A DNA stretch of 64,000 nucleotides from Microseira sp003486305. Lineage in GTDB: Bacteria; Cyanobacteriota; Cyanobacteriia; Cyanobacteriales; Aerosakkonemataceae. The stretch is taken from assembly GCA_031969655.1 (NCBI GenBank), contig DALYJX010000008.1, positions 10,142 through 74,141 on the forward strand, read 5' to 3'. The position numbers were made by a program, and so were the translations under genes. Shown piece after piece: positions 55,039 to 63,499 of this stretch (within the stretch, counting starts at the first letter, position 1; the number at the start of each line of letters is the position of its first letter). Under the pieces are notes generated by a model. It saw only the letters and a program-made list of their open reading frames with translations. It did not search any database and was not told the origin of the DNA.

Positions 55039-55875
55039 ATGGATGCCAACGAACTGTTGACACGATATGCTGCCGGAGAGAGGGATTTTCGGGAAGTCAA
55101 GCTGCATGGAGTATCTTTAATCGGTGCTGACTTGAGCGAGATTAACATGCGCGGCGCCGATTTAAGCGAAGCAAATTTAATCGGCGCTTCGTTAGTAGGC
55201 GCTAACCTGCGGGAAGCCAACCTGCGGGGAGCCAACCTGCGAGCTAACCTGAGCGAAGCTAACCTAATTGCTGCGAACCTGAGCGAAGCCAACCTGATAG
55301 CCGCCAATCTGCGCGAAGCTAGCCTGCGAGGAGCTAGCTTGGTGAAAAGTACGCTCATGGGAGCGAACCTAAGCGACGCAAACCTGAGCGAGGCGAACCT
55401 GCGCGAAGCTAATTTAAGTAGAGCCAAAATGATTGATGCGCCTCTGAGTCGAGCCAACCTGACAAAGGCTATCCTCAGCGGTGCCATCCTGGAGGGAGCT
55501 AACCTAACAAACGCCGTTTTGATTGGAGCCATTTTAGAAGAAGCCAATCTAACGAATGCGGTGTTGCACGGCGCTCTCTTGGAAAATGCTAATTTGAGTG
55601 GAGCCGATTTGAGTCGAGCAAAAATCAGCGGTACTAACTTGAGCGGTGCTTGTCTGAGTAAAGCCAATTTGCGGGGAGCGAATCTGAGTTGGTCGAGCTT
55701 GCGGGGTGCAGATTTGCGCGGTGCTAACTTGTTTAGAGCCAAACTCGGCTGGTCTAACCTTAGCGGCGCTAACTTAACAGAGGCGATCATGATTGAAGCC
55801 AATCTCAATCATACTAACCTCCGCAACACCGACCTCCGCTGGGCAATTATGCCCGATGGCAGAACTCACGAATAA
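55039..55875 (+). CDS. Pentapeptide-repeat protein
   Basis: 278 residues made almost wholly of A(N/D)Lxx pentapeptides after a 20-residue head (MDANELLTRYAAGERDFREV, the head typical of cyanobacterial pentapeptide proteins). Predicts a single right-handed quadrilateral beta-helix. No extra domain and no signal peptide, so cytosolic. Function of this class is mostly unknown. The long leftward frame on the opposite strand (55035-55808) is a by-product of the repetitive codons. Confidence 0.9.
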   Translation: MDANELLTRYAAGERDFREVKLHGVSLIGADLSEINMRGADLSEANLIGASLVGANLREANLRGANLRANLSEANLIAANLSEANLIAANLREASLRGASLVKSTLMGANLSDANLSEANLREANLSRAKMIDAPLSRANLTKAILSGAILEGANLTNAVLIGAILEEANLTNAVLHGALLENANLSGADLSRAKISGTNLSGACLSKANLRGANLSWSSLRGADLRGANLFRAKLGWSNLSGANLTEAIMIEANLNHTNLRNTDLRWAIMPDGRTHE

Positions 55876-55981
55876 ATTTATCGCTAACATCTAGGGTGCA
55901 TTATATAAGTCCCAATCCCAAGGTCAAAAGACAGAAGAAAGAAAAAGGATTTCTTTCTTTTGCCTTTTATCCCTAGCAAAA

Positions 55982-57964
55982 TTAAGCGTCCGAACTTGTC
56001 TTTAAGTAGGCTTCTATCGCTTCAGTTGCTAGTTGAATCAGTGGCTTACCTTCCCGCAGAGCCGCTTCTTTCAGCCGTTGATAAACATCATCGCGCACGC
56101 TTATGCGACGCCGAACTTTACCGGGTATTGCTATTGATTGAATCGTTGCATCTGTTGGAACTTGACCGTTGGTTATTTCTGCTTCACTTAATTCAGGTTC
56201 GTAGGATGCGGCAAACTGGCGCAGTGCGTCGAACCCAACTCGATGACAAAAATCCCCAAAACTTTCGGGTTCTGGTTGCAGTTTTCGTTCTTGCTTGAAA
56301 TAAACGAATAAGGGTTCTAGGGTCATTTCCAAATCCTGGTGAGCTAGCTTTTCGGTGTAAACTTCTGCTAGCCGCGTTTGATTTGGATCTGCTCCCAGCC
56401 AAAGCTGATAGGAATTAGGCGCTTTACCGACAAATCCTATTTCTGCCAAGTAAGGACGGGCGCAGCCATTTGGGCATCCGGTCATCCGCACGATAAAGTG
56501 TTCTTTTTCTAACCCGACTTTGACCAGTAGCGCCCGAATTCTCTCTAATATTCCGGGGATTGCCCGTTCTGATTCGGTGATGGCTAAGCCGCAGGTTGGT
56601 AATGCTGGGCAAGCCATTGAATACCGCACTAGCGGGTCTATTTCTGTTTCCATCTTGATGCCGCAGCGGTTTAAAATATTTTGAATTTCTTGCCGCTGAC
56701 TTGGTTCGATGTCGCAGAAAATTAGGTTTTGGTGCGGTGTAAGTCGCATGGTTAAATTAAACCGTTCTACGATTTCCCGCAGGGCGGTTTTTAGCAGGAA
56801 TGAACCGTCATTTTTAATCCGCCCGTTTTCAATTGAAATACCCAGGAAAAGTTTACCGTCTCCCTGTTCAAGCCATCCCAAGAAATCTTCATATTTCCAT
56901 TGTGGCAAGGGTTTTAATGGTTGCAGTTTTTTGCCAAAATAACCTTCTACGGTGGTGCGGAATTTATCAACGCCCCAATCTTCTAGCAAATATTTCATCC
57001 GCGCGTGTCGCCGATTCGCGCGATCGCCATAATCTCTCTGGGTCGCTACTATCGCTTTAACTAAGTCGTAAACATCTGCTTTATCTACATATCCAATCTC
57101 ATCCGCCAGACGAGGAAAGGTTTCTTCAAGGTTGTGGGTTCGTCCTAAACCACCCCCAGCGAATACGTTAAATCCCAGCAACTCTCCTAGAGAATCGGTA
57201 ATGACGACTAAGCTCAGGTCTTGGGAAAACAAATCAACTGAATTATCCCCCGGTACGGTGACGCTGCACTTAAATTTTCTCGGCATGTAGTGCGCGCCGT
57301 ATATCGGTTCTTCTTTATCTTTGGTAATTGTACCGTTGCCGTTGCGCTGCCTTGCTGCTTTGACTTCTGGGTTTTCTTCGGCTGAGATTGCTTTTTCCCC
57401 ATCTAGCCATATTTCGTAATACGCTCCTGTTTGCGGTGTCAGCAAGTCGGCGACGTTGTTGGCGTATTCCCAGGCGTATTCGTATTCTGGACGGTTTTTG
57501 AACGGTGCTGGGGGTGCCATGACGTTGCGGTTGAGGTCGCCGCAAGCACCCAAGGTCGAACCCATGTTGCGGACTATCGTTGCGATCGCGCTCTTTAAAT
57601 TCTGCTTTAAAATCCCATGCAGCTGAAACCCTTGTCGCGTGGTCGCTCTCAGCGTGTGATTCCCGTATTCGGAAGCTAGCTTGTCCAGCGCTAAATACAG
57701 CTGCGGCGGAATATACCCCCCCGGACTGCGGGTACGCAGCATCATCTGGTAGTCTTTTTCCTGCCCTTTGACTCGGTTATCCCGGTTATCTTGCTGGTAA
57801 GACCCGTGAAATTTGAGAATCTGAACTGCATCTTCGCTAAAGTGGGTTGTATCCTCTAATAGCTCGGTCGCTACGGGTTCCCGCAAATAATTGCTGCGTT
57901 CTTTTAGTCCTTCTACCTTGGATAGCTTTGGAGGTGAAATCGTTTGTGTCGGAGACTGGGTCAT
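55982..57964 (-). CDS. sir: Ferredoxin-sulfite reductase with C-terminal RHH-like tail
   Basis: 660 residues. Reduces sulfite to sulfide with six electrons from ferredoxin. Two sulfite/nitrite reductase repeats; siroheme/[4Fe-4S] ligands are CPALPTC and MTGCPNGCARPYL, and substrate arginines lie in HTLRATTRQGFQLHG. The last ~45 residues (RRRISVRDDVYQRLKEAALR, then a helix ending EAIEAYLK) resemble a ribbon-helix-helix DNA-binding unit beyond the core enzyme. Cytosolic; divergent from the Ala/Pro-rich gene. Confidence 0.93.
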   Translation of the reverse strand: MTQSPTQTISPPKLSKVEGLKERSNYLREPVATELLEDTTHFSEDAVQILKFHGSYQQDNRDNRVKGQEKDYQMMLRTRSPGGYIPPQLYLALDKLASEYGNHTLRATTRQGFQLHGILKQNLKSAIATIVRNMGSTLGACGDLNRNVMAPPAPFKNRPEYEYAWEYANNVADLLTPQTGAYYEIWLDGEKAISAEENPEVKAARQRNGNGTITKDKEEPIYGAHYMPRKFKCSVTVPGDNSVDLFSQDLSLVVITDSLGELLGFNVFAGGGLGRTHNLEETFPRLADEIGYVDKADVYDLVKAIVATQRDYGDRANRRHARMKYLLEDWGVDKFRTTVEGYFGKKLQPLKPLPQWKYEDFLGWLEQGDGKLFLGISIENGRIKNDGSFLLKTALREIVERFNLTMRLTPHQNLIFCDIEPSQRQEIQNILNRCGIKMETEIDPLVRYSMACPALPTCGLAITESERAIPGILERIRALLVKVGLEKEHFIVRMTGCPNGCARPYLAEIGFVGKAPNSYQLWLGADPNQTRLAEVYTEKLAHQDLEMTLEPLFVYFKQERKLQPEPESFGDFCHRVGFDALRQFAASYEPELSEAEITNGQVPTDATIQSIAIPGKVRRRISVRDDVYQRLKEAALREGKPLIQLATEAIEAYLKTSSDA

Positions 57965-58419
57965 GGGGTATACCAGGGCTTGCGTGAAACAATTATTTTT
58001 AACCAGGTGTCTCTTGCGATCGCTTTTGGACGCTTCAACCCTGTTTTCTATTCCGGTAATTCGGTCGGAATTCTGTACTATATCATTATTTTAACACGCT
58101 GCCTGGAAGCGGTCGCGATCCGTGGCGAGTAGGTACTTATTCTTACCTTTCCCGGCATTGAGCTTTTCTCTCAATAGTCACTATTTACTACCTGGGGAAT
58201 CTGAAAAAATTATGAGCGGTTTGTAAAGGTATGCAAAGAAAGCGTTGCTCGATCTTTCCCAAATCGTTTAAGAGCGAACAGGTATCGCTGCCTTTTTAAA
58301 TTTTGTTAAGAAAGATCAAATTATCTTGCAAGAAGGCGCCTTAAACTTATAATTAAACCTGATAGCACTAACAATCCGCAATTTGGGCGAGCGACAGAGA
58401 TATCCCAGGAGAAGTTATA
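57965..58419. promoter_or_regulatory. Divergent region between sir and the Ala/Pro-rich gene
   Basis: 455 bp. No common repeats, no RNA motif recognised. Small rightward frames at 57891-58132 are antisense to or beyond the sir start and rejected. AGGAG lies 9 bp before the 58420 start. Confidence 0.3.
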
Positions 58420-58863
58420 ATGTTCGGTTTTCTGAAAAAGAGTGGTTCTAAAGACGCGCCTAAAGCTCGTAAAGGGAGCAATGGCTTTTACATGGAATTA
58501 GACGAATCAAAGGCGCCAGCGTCAGAAAATGGCAAGCAACCGGCAGAGTCAGCAGTAAAAGTCGAGCCAGCACCAGCACCAGCACCAGCACCCGCACCTG
58601 TAGCCCAAGCCGCAAAAGATAAAAAGCCAGCAGCCAAATCCAAACAGGCTAAAGCGAAGGAAGCAGCCGCAGCCGCACCCCAACCCGAACCGGCTCGACC
58701 CGCCGCACCCGCAGCCGCTGCTAACGGACAAGCTCAAACCCCGGCTATCAAAAATTTCGCTCCCGACTATTTGCTGACGCTGACAAGCACAAACGGGCGT
58801 CGTCGTCCGGGTGCGAATATGAATTCGTTCCTGGAAATGGCTCGTCAAGTGAAAACAAAATAG
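58420..58863 (+). CDS. Ala/Pro/Lys-rich protein with conserved ends, unknown function
   Basis: 147 residues. Conserved-looking head (MFGFLKKSG ... GSNGFYMELDES), a long low-complexity Ala/Pro/Lys linker (PAPAPAPAPVAQAAKDKKPA), and a conserved tail (FAPDYLLTLTSTNGRRRPG, then NMNSFLEMARQVK). No signal peptide. The form, two short motifs joined by a flexible basic linker, suggests a scaffold or nucleic-acid-associated protein, but I do not recognise the family beyond cyanobacterial occurrence. Confidence 0.75.
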   Translation: MFGFLKKSGSKDAPKARKGSNGFYMELDESKAPASENGKQPAESAVKVEPAPAPAPAPAPVAQAAKDKKPAAKSKQAKAKEAAAAAPQPEPARPAAPAAAANGQAQTPAIKNFAPDYLLTLTSTNGRRRPGANMNSFLEMARQVKTK

Positions 58864-58960
58864 AATTTGAGATTTGAGATTTGAGATTTGAGATTTGAGA
58901 TTTTGGATGCCTGGATTTTCCATCGAATTTCAATCTAAAATCTGCAATTTGAAATCTGCA
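58864..58960. repeat. ATTTGAG heptamer array with inverted partner
   Basis: About five ATTTGAG copies follow the stop, then AATCTAAAATCTGCAATTTG on the far side. Can fold as a hairpin between convergent genes; same unit as at 31355. Confidence 0.75.
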
Positions 58961-58961
58961 A

Positions 58962-60044
58962 TTACCCAGGAGCGGGTAAATTTTTGAGGAAAACCAGCCC
59001 GCTGTACAGCTGAAAAGCTGGGTCCCAATGGCTGGGAGTTCGGCGAAACAGGTGCATGTGGGATTTAATCCGGTCGAGAAGTTCGGTCTGATCTAAAGCT
59101 GTTTCGGCAAAAGGCGTAAAATCAGACCAAACTTTTGTATTTGGTAGTTGATGAAGTAGGAATTCCAGCAAGCGGTTCCAGTTTCTGCGGGTGGTATCTT
59201 TATCGGGTTCGGGTGTCAGGTGAATGCCATTTTGAAACTGGTAACCGCTATCATAAAGCCTTAAAATAGAACGCCTGTTTGGTAGGTGCAGGTCGCAGAA
59301 TTGGGCGTAATCTTGGGTTTGGACTTTGCGTTGCAGTTGTTTGCGGTAATCGAGGTCTACGACTTCCTCAAAGATGGGGAGGAGTCCGTCTACCCGGTGG
59401 CTGACTTCGGACCAATTAAAGGTTAAGGAACCGATGCGATCGCTCTCATCGCTGCAAATAACCGTAGCCTGGGGAAAAGCCGTCTGAAAATAGCTGACGC
59501 GAAAAACATTGATTTTTTCAATTTCCCCAATCGGAACCCAAAAACAAGGTATCTTAGCTTCCCGCAACTGTTCACCGAAATATTGCAGTTCCCCAATCGC
59601 CCCCGTGCGGTATAAACGCCAACCGCGACTTTGTAGCAGCAAGCGCGCGGTGTAAGGGTCGATCTTCATAATCCGGGCAAAGTTTTGCGCGGCTGCGGTT
59701 TTGGCTTCGGTTGTTACTGGTTCTAAAATTAACACGCCAGTTTCAGTACTGCCGGGTGCGGCTTTGGCGATTGCGATCGCATTCTTTCGCTGTTCTTTTT
59801 GAATTGTTTCCACTCGCTGCAATCCTTGACGTGCAGCAGTGACCATTTTAGGGTTGGTAGTGTCCCGCAGCAGTTGGCGATACACTTTTTCTGCGGCTTC
59901 CAACTTTCCGGTTACTTCGTGCAGGCGTGCGGTATAAAATTGCACCGAAGGGTTATTGGGGGAAGTTTTCAACAACTGTTTGAGCAATTGGGCGGCTTCC
60001 CGATAGTCTTTACGTTCAAACGCAGCAGCAACTCTTTCTATCAT
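58962..60044 (-). CDS. TPR-repeat protein, conserved cyanobacterial type
   Basis: 360 residues. Two to three TPR units at the N-terminus (VAAAFERKDYREAAQLLKQL, NNPSVQFYTARLHEVTGKLE, AEKVYRQLL). The remaining ~250 residues form an unassigned domain with RLLLQSRGWRLYRTGAIGEL and a NRLLEFLLHQLPNTKVW segment. No signal peptide or membrane span. Function unknown; the TPR part indicates protein binding. Same strand as rsmE, which lies upstream across a heptamer array. Confidence 0.8.
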   Translation of the reverse strand: MIERVAAAFERKDYREAAQLLKQLLKTSPNNPSVQFYTARLHEVTGKLEAAEKVYRQLLRDTTNPKMVTAARQGLQRVETIQKEQRKNAIAIAKAAPGSTETGVLILEPVTTEAKTAAAQNFARIMKIDPYTARLLLQSRGWRLYRTGAIGELQYFGEQLREAKIPCFWVPIGEIEKINVFRVSYFQTAFPQATVICSDESDRIGSLTFNWSEVSHRVDGLLPIFEEVVDLDYRKQLQRKVQTQDYAQFCDLHLPNRRSILRLYDSGYQFQNGIHLTPEPDKDTTRRNWNRLLEFLLHQLPNTKVWSDFTPFAETALDQTELLDRIKSHMHLFRRTPSHWDPAFQLYSGLVFLKNLPAPG

Positions 60045-60096
60045 TGGTAATGGGTAATGGGTAATTGCTAATTGCTAATTGCTAATTGCTAATTGC
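60045..60096. repeat. Heptamer array between rsmE and the TPR gene
   Basis: GGTAATG copies then GCTAATT copies immediately before the TPR gene's start codon. Confidence 0.8.
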
Positions 60097-60112
60097 TCCT
60101 GTACTCACCTGC

Positions 60113-60877
60113 TCATCTGCTCACCTGCTCTTGTTCAAAAGCGGCTGATATCAAAGATAAAGCGACGATGGGGGCGGTGACGGCGCGGAGGATGCGTTTT
60201 CCGAGGGAAACTGGTTGAAACCGGGCGGCGCAAGCCGACTCGACTTCTGCGGGTGTCCAGCCTCCTTCTGGGCCTGTGGCAATTGTAATCGTTGTTTGTT
60301 CGGAGTTACTGGGGATTTTGACTGTATTTTGCAAGCAACTGAGTAAATGGGGAAAGTTCCCGCGTGCTTCGCAGATATAGCTATTGTTTTTTTCTGATGA
60401 TAATGCTTGAGAAAAGGGAATGGGGTCTAAAATTTCGGGGACGATGAGGCGTTCTGATTGTTCGGCGGCTTCTATGGCGATTTTGCGCCAGCGTTCTAGT
60501 TTTTGGGGGCTGGGGTGAAGTAGGGTGCGATCGCTCACTACAGGTATAAAACTTGTCACGCCCAATTCTGTCCCTTGACGGACGATTTCATCAAATCCAT
60601 TTTTGGGCAATGCTACCATCAGCGAGACAGTGACGGGTAACTCGGTCTGTACGGAAATTGGTTGTAAAATTTGCGCTTGATCGCCAGAAAGCATCGCCAG
60701 CCACCATTGTCCTCGTCCGTTCATGGCGACAAAGCGATCGCCAGCTTGTAAGCGCAACACTCGATTTAAATAATGCTGTTGTTGCTGCGTTAGTTCAATT
60801 TGTTGCCCGTGCAATTGTGAGGGTGAGATTACTAGCCGTTGCAGTTGAGACAATTGATTTTGCTGAAATTGTGTCAT
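60113..60877 (-). CDS. rsmE: 16S rRNA (uracil-1498-N3)-methyltransferase
   Basis: 254 residues. SPOUT-class SAM-dependent methyltransferase acting on the small ribosomal subunit. N-terminal PUA-like part (QQQQHYLNRVLRLQAGDRFV) and a trefoil-knot domain with VSLMVALPKNGFDEIVRQGT, ATGPEGGWTPAEVE and VSLGKRILRAVTAPIVAL, the family signature. Length is normal. Followed downstream by the TPR gene, possibly in one transcript. Confidence 0.93.
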   Translation of the reverse strand: MTQFQQNQLSQLQRLVISPSQLHGQQIELTQQQQHYLNRVLRLQAGDRFVAMNGRGQWWLAMLSGDQAQILQPISVQTELPVTVSLMVALPKNGFDEIVRQGTELGVTSFIPVVSDRTLLHPSPQKLERWRKIAIEAAEQSERLIVPEILDPIPFSQALSSEKNNSYICEARGNFPHLLSCLQNTVKIPSNSEQTTITIATGPEGGWTPAEVESACAARFQPVSLGKRILRAVTAPIVALSLISAAFEQEQVSR

Positions 60878-60880
60878 TTT

Positions 60881-61073
60881 GAGGTTTTGTAGGGGCGGGT
60901 TTTACAGATAATTTTCGCTCTCAACAGACACTGTATATAAACCCGCCCCCCCAGCTGAACAACCTGACAACGGTATATTTAGAGGTTTTGTAGGGGCGGG
61001 TTTTACAGATAATTTTCGCTCTCAACAGACACTGTATATAAACCCGCCCCCCCAGCTGAACAACCTGACAACG
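60881..61073. repeat. Tandem duplicate of a GGGGCGGGTTTTAC element
   Basis: Two identical 92-bp copies (60881-60972, 60982-61073) separated by GTATATTTA. Each has GTAGGGGCGGGTTTTACAG facing TATAAACCCGCCCCCCC and a GAGGTTTTG/CAACCTGAC border. The rest of the 329-bp gap up to the amidase shows nothing but HIP1 sites. Confidence 0.85.
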
Positions 61074-61206
61074 ATTGCTGCATTCCAACTATTTGCGATC
61101 GCACCCACTAGCGATCGCTCTAACTAATTTCGATGTATAATCTGGGTTTGCCATTTGCTGGTGTCTTGTAACTCGTTATACCGCGCGCGGGATTGGAGAC
61201 ATTATT

Positions 61207-62277
61207 TTGAGATTACATCAGCTTTTACCCGGTCTTTTAGGCTTTTTTTTACTATCCTCTCCGGTAGAAGCAGCTAATTTACGGTTTTGGCGCTTTGATG
61301 CCAATGCTGGCAGGCTGGTCTTTAGAACTGACGAAGGGATTCAACCCAAGGCACAATTGCTCTTTAACCCTACTCGCTTGGTAATTGATTTACCAGGGAC
61401 ATCGCTAGGAGGATGGCCCACGGCGAAGCGGGAACTAGGAGATGTGATTCGTTCTGTGCGAGTGGGACAGTTTGATGACCGGACAACGCGCATCGTAATT
61501 GAATTGGCTCCAGGTTACCTATTAGACCCCCAACAAGTCAAAGTCGTCGGCATTTCACCCACTACTTGGTCTGTACAATTACCAACTCCTCAAAGGATGG
61601 GTGCGGTTATTAATCCCCCACCCGCCGATTTTGTTCCCAATCCCGACGCTAGCAGTCCGATACCCGTACCGCCGCCAGCACCACCAGCACCTGCTGTTGA
61701 AGCGCCCATCGAGAGGATAATACCCCGCGTTCCCAAAACGCGCCCCGTCGTGGTAATAGATCCCGGACACGGAGGCAAAGATGTAGGCGCGATTGGCGTG
61801 GGAGGAATTCACGAGGCAGATATTATCTTGTCAATTTCCCAACAAGTGGCGCGAATATTGGAACAAAGAGGTATTCAAGTCGTGATGACGCGCGACAGCG
61901 ATTATTTTGTCGATTTAGCGCCACGGGTGCAAATCGCAAAGCGGGTGGATGCGGATGTGTTTGTCAGCATTCATGCCAATGCAATATTAAACCGCCCCGA
62001 TGTGAATGGACTAGAAACCTATTATTTCGGTAACGGCGCTGCCCTAGCGCGGACAATCCACAACAGCATTTTACAGAGTCTTGATATTAATAACCGAGGC
62101 GTGCGCCGCGCTAGATTTTTTGTTCTGCGGAATAACCCGATGCCTGCTGTTTTAGTGGAAACAGGTTATGTGACTTCGCCATCCGAGAGTCGCAGATTGA
62201 CAGATCCAGCTTACCAAAGTCAAATGGCGGCTGCGATCGCTCGCGGTATCCTTCAATATCTGGGAATCGATCGCTAA
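61207..62277 (+). CDS. amiC: AMIN-domain N-acetylmuramoyl-L-alanine amidase
   Basis: 356 residues, TTG start with GGAG 8 bp upstream. Signal peptide (LLPGLLGFFLLSSPVEAA), AMIN domain (~25-120), Pro/Ala-rich linker (PIPVPPPAPPAPAVEAP) and an Amidase_3 domain from ~180. Zinc ligands and catalytic Glu are present: IDPGHGGKDVG, GIHEADI, VSIHANA and VLVETGYV. Cleaves the lactyl-peptide bond of peptidoglycan during cell separation or septal-pore formation in the periplasm. The stop overlaps the convergent gene's stop by 4 bp. Confidence 0.92.
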   Translation: MRLHQLLPGLLGFFLLSSPVEAANLRFWRFDANAGRLVFRTDEGIQPKAQLLFNPTRLVIDLPGTSLGGWPTAKRELGDVIRSVRVGQFDDRTTRIVIELAPGYLLDPQQVKVVGISPTTWSVQLPTPQRMGAVINPPPADFVPNPDASSPIPVPPPAPPAPAVEAPIERIIPRVPKTRPVVVIDPGHGGKDVGAIGVGGIHEADIILSISQQVARILEQRGIQVVMTRDSDYFVDLAPRVQIAKRVDADVFVSIHANAILNRPDVNGLETYYFGNGAALARTIHNSILQSLDINNRGVRRARFFVLRNNPMPAVLVETGYVTSPSESRRLTDPAYQSQMAAAIARGILQYLGIDR

Positions 62278-62792
62278 AAGTTAATCGTAAATATCAGCAG
62301 ATTTTCTCGGCAAATTTGGAGTTGCTTAACCAGCTCGGCGTAAAATTCTCGCTTGTATTCAGCTTCGGAACCATCCTCGTTTTCCAGTTCGGCAATTTCC
62401 TCTGTCAGGCTCTCAATGTATATCCTAATTCCGGATACATAATACTTGTCGAGAGGATGACCGGGGCGAGAGAATGAGCGAACATCACCACCACGAAATC
62501 CCGGACACAAAATTGGAAACTCAATAGCGTCAAAAAGCCTGTAAGGCGCCGAGCCTCCAACTCGACGTTTTGCTTCAAATACCGGCTGAGCTTCTTCATC
62601 GTTAAGCCAGCGAACCGAAACTTTGCCGTTTTTGTAGGCGAATTCGGCGACGCGATTGTCAATTATTTCCCGAAATTTGTGACTCATTCCACTTTCGGCA
62701 AACTCGGTTATGCAGGCAAGTTTCGCATTTTCTCCTTCAACTGCATCGGGGGGAAGGAGTCCTAGTAATCCTGCGCCATAACAAGCACCCAT
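62274..62792 (-). CDS. Conserved hypothetical protein
   Basis: 172 residues from the ATG at 62792, which has a strong AGGAGGT 4 bp upstream. A short Gly-rich start (MGACYGAGLLGLLPPDAVEG) and a helical, acidic C-terminus (IESLTEEIAELENEDGSEAE). No family recognised. The frame continues 29 codons upstream (MCSGCVNAPATQTK...), but that part lies in the inverted-repeat element and is not taken as protein. Confidence 0.7.
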   Translation of the reverse strand: MGACYGAGLLGLLPPDAVEGENAKLACITEFAESGMSHKFREIIDNRVAEFAYKNGKVSVRWLNDEEAQPVFEAKRRVGGSAPYRLFDAIEFPILCPGFRGGDVRSFSRPGHPLDKYYVSGIRIYIESLTEEIAELENEDGSEAEYKREFYAELVKQLQICRENLLIFTINF

Positions 62793-62806
62793 AAAACCTC
62801 CTTTTT

Positions 62807-62926
62807 TATAGCGGATTGCTTTCCGCATTAGGTACACCTTCGTTTGTGTAGCGGGTGCGTTAACGCACCCGCTACACAAACGAAGCGATAACGCTTTCCC
62901 TCACTGACTTGCAATCCGCTGTATTA
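62807..62926. repeat. Inverted-repeat element, TATAGCGGATTGC ends, 48-bp internal palindrome
   Basis: 120 bp. Left TATAGCGGATTGCTTTCC, right TTGCAATCCGCTGTATTA. Interior 62838-62885 is a perfect 48-bp palindrome centred on GGTGCGTTAACGCACC with CTTCGTTTGTGTAGC arms. Inserted a few bases before the ribosome site of the gene at 62792. Confidence 0.88.
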
Positions 62927-62965
62927 GTTTCAAAGCGACGCCTTTGTCACAAAAACGATAGTAGA

Positions 62966-63013
62966 GAACATCATACAATCTTTTGGTTTCTACCAAAACA
63001 TTGTATGATGTTC
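62966..63013. terminator. 22-bp stem hairpin after the 63029 gene
   Basis: GAACATCATACAAT followed by CTTTTGGT pairs with ACCAAAAC and ATTGTATGATGTTC, one mismatch, TTCT loop. It starts 16 bp after the stop of the leftward gene, so it probably stabilises or ends that transcript; there is no T-run, so rho-independent termination is uncertain. Confidence 0.5.
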
Positions 63014-63028
63014 TGTACAGCCTGAACG

Positions 63029-63499
63029 TTATTTCAAGGTACTCACGCTTTCTATATAATCAATCGTAGCGAACACCCAAATACCTCCAAGAGCCGCACG
63101 GTAACAACCCATTGATTTGAGGTGGTAACATGCCATTGCAGCGATTTCCCAGACAGTTTCTGCTTCTGTTTGAAAAATCTTTGTGGCAAATATTTTCATT
63201 CCTGTGAGTTTACCTAATTCTTTGAGTTGCTGAGTTTTTTGTTTGAGCGAATCGGGGATGTATGGATATTCCCAAGCCCACATCCAGGTTGAATTGTTTG
63301 GTGAATAAGAACCTATGGGTGTAATTTTGGCGATTAATTTAACTGTTGAATTTTCCTTTAATTTTAAAATACCGCTTAGCCAATCAATCTCAAATTTATC
63401 GCAATTTCCTATGCCAAATTCGGCTTTTAAATAAAATTGCTTTTTCTCTAAGTCGTCGTAACACCGATCTATAAACTGGTCAAATTCGATGGAATTCAC
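63029..63499 (-). CDS. DUF6882-like hypothetical protein
   Basis: 156 residues, soluble. The central STWMWAWEYPYIPDSL pattern recalls DUF6882-type proteins, in which a Trp-rich WxWAW core is typical. No catalytic motif visible. Neighbours are repeats and other unknown genes. Family assignment tentative. Confidence 0.65.
   Translation of the reverse strand: MNSIEFDQFIDRCYDDLEKKQFYLKAEFGIGNCDKFEIDWLSGILKLKENSTVKLIAKITPIGSYSPNNSTWMWAWEYPYIPDSLKQKTQQLKELGKLTGMKIFATKIFQTEAETVWEIAAMACYHLKSMGCYRAALGGIWVFATIDYIESVSTLK

Noticed and set aside
55035..55808. 257-codon frame antisense to the pentapeptide gene
   Set aside because: A by-product of repetitive codons in the sense gene; the LAxLRxAP pattern is the mirror of the pentapeptides.
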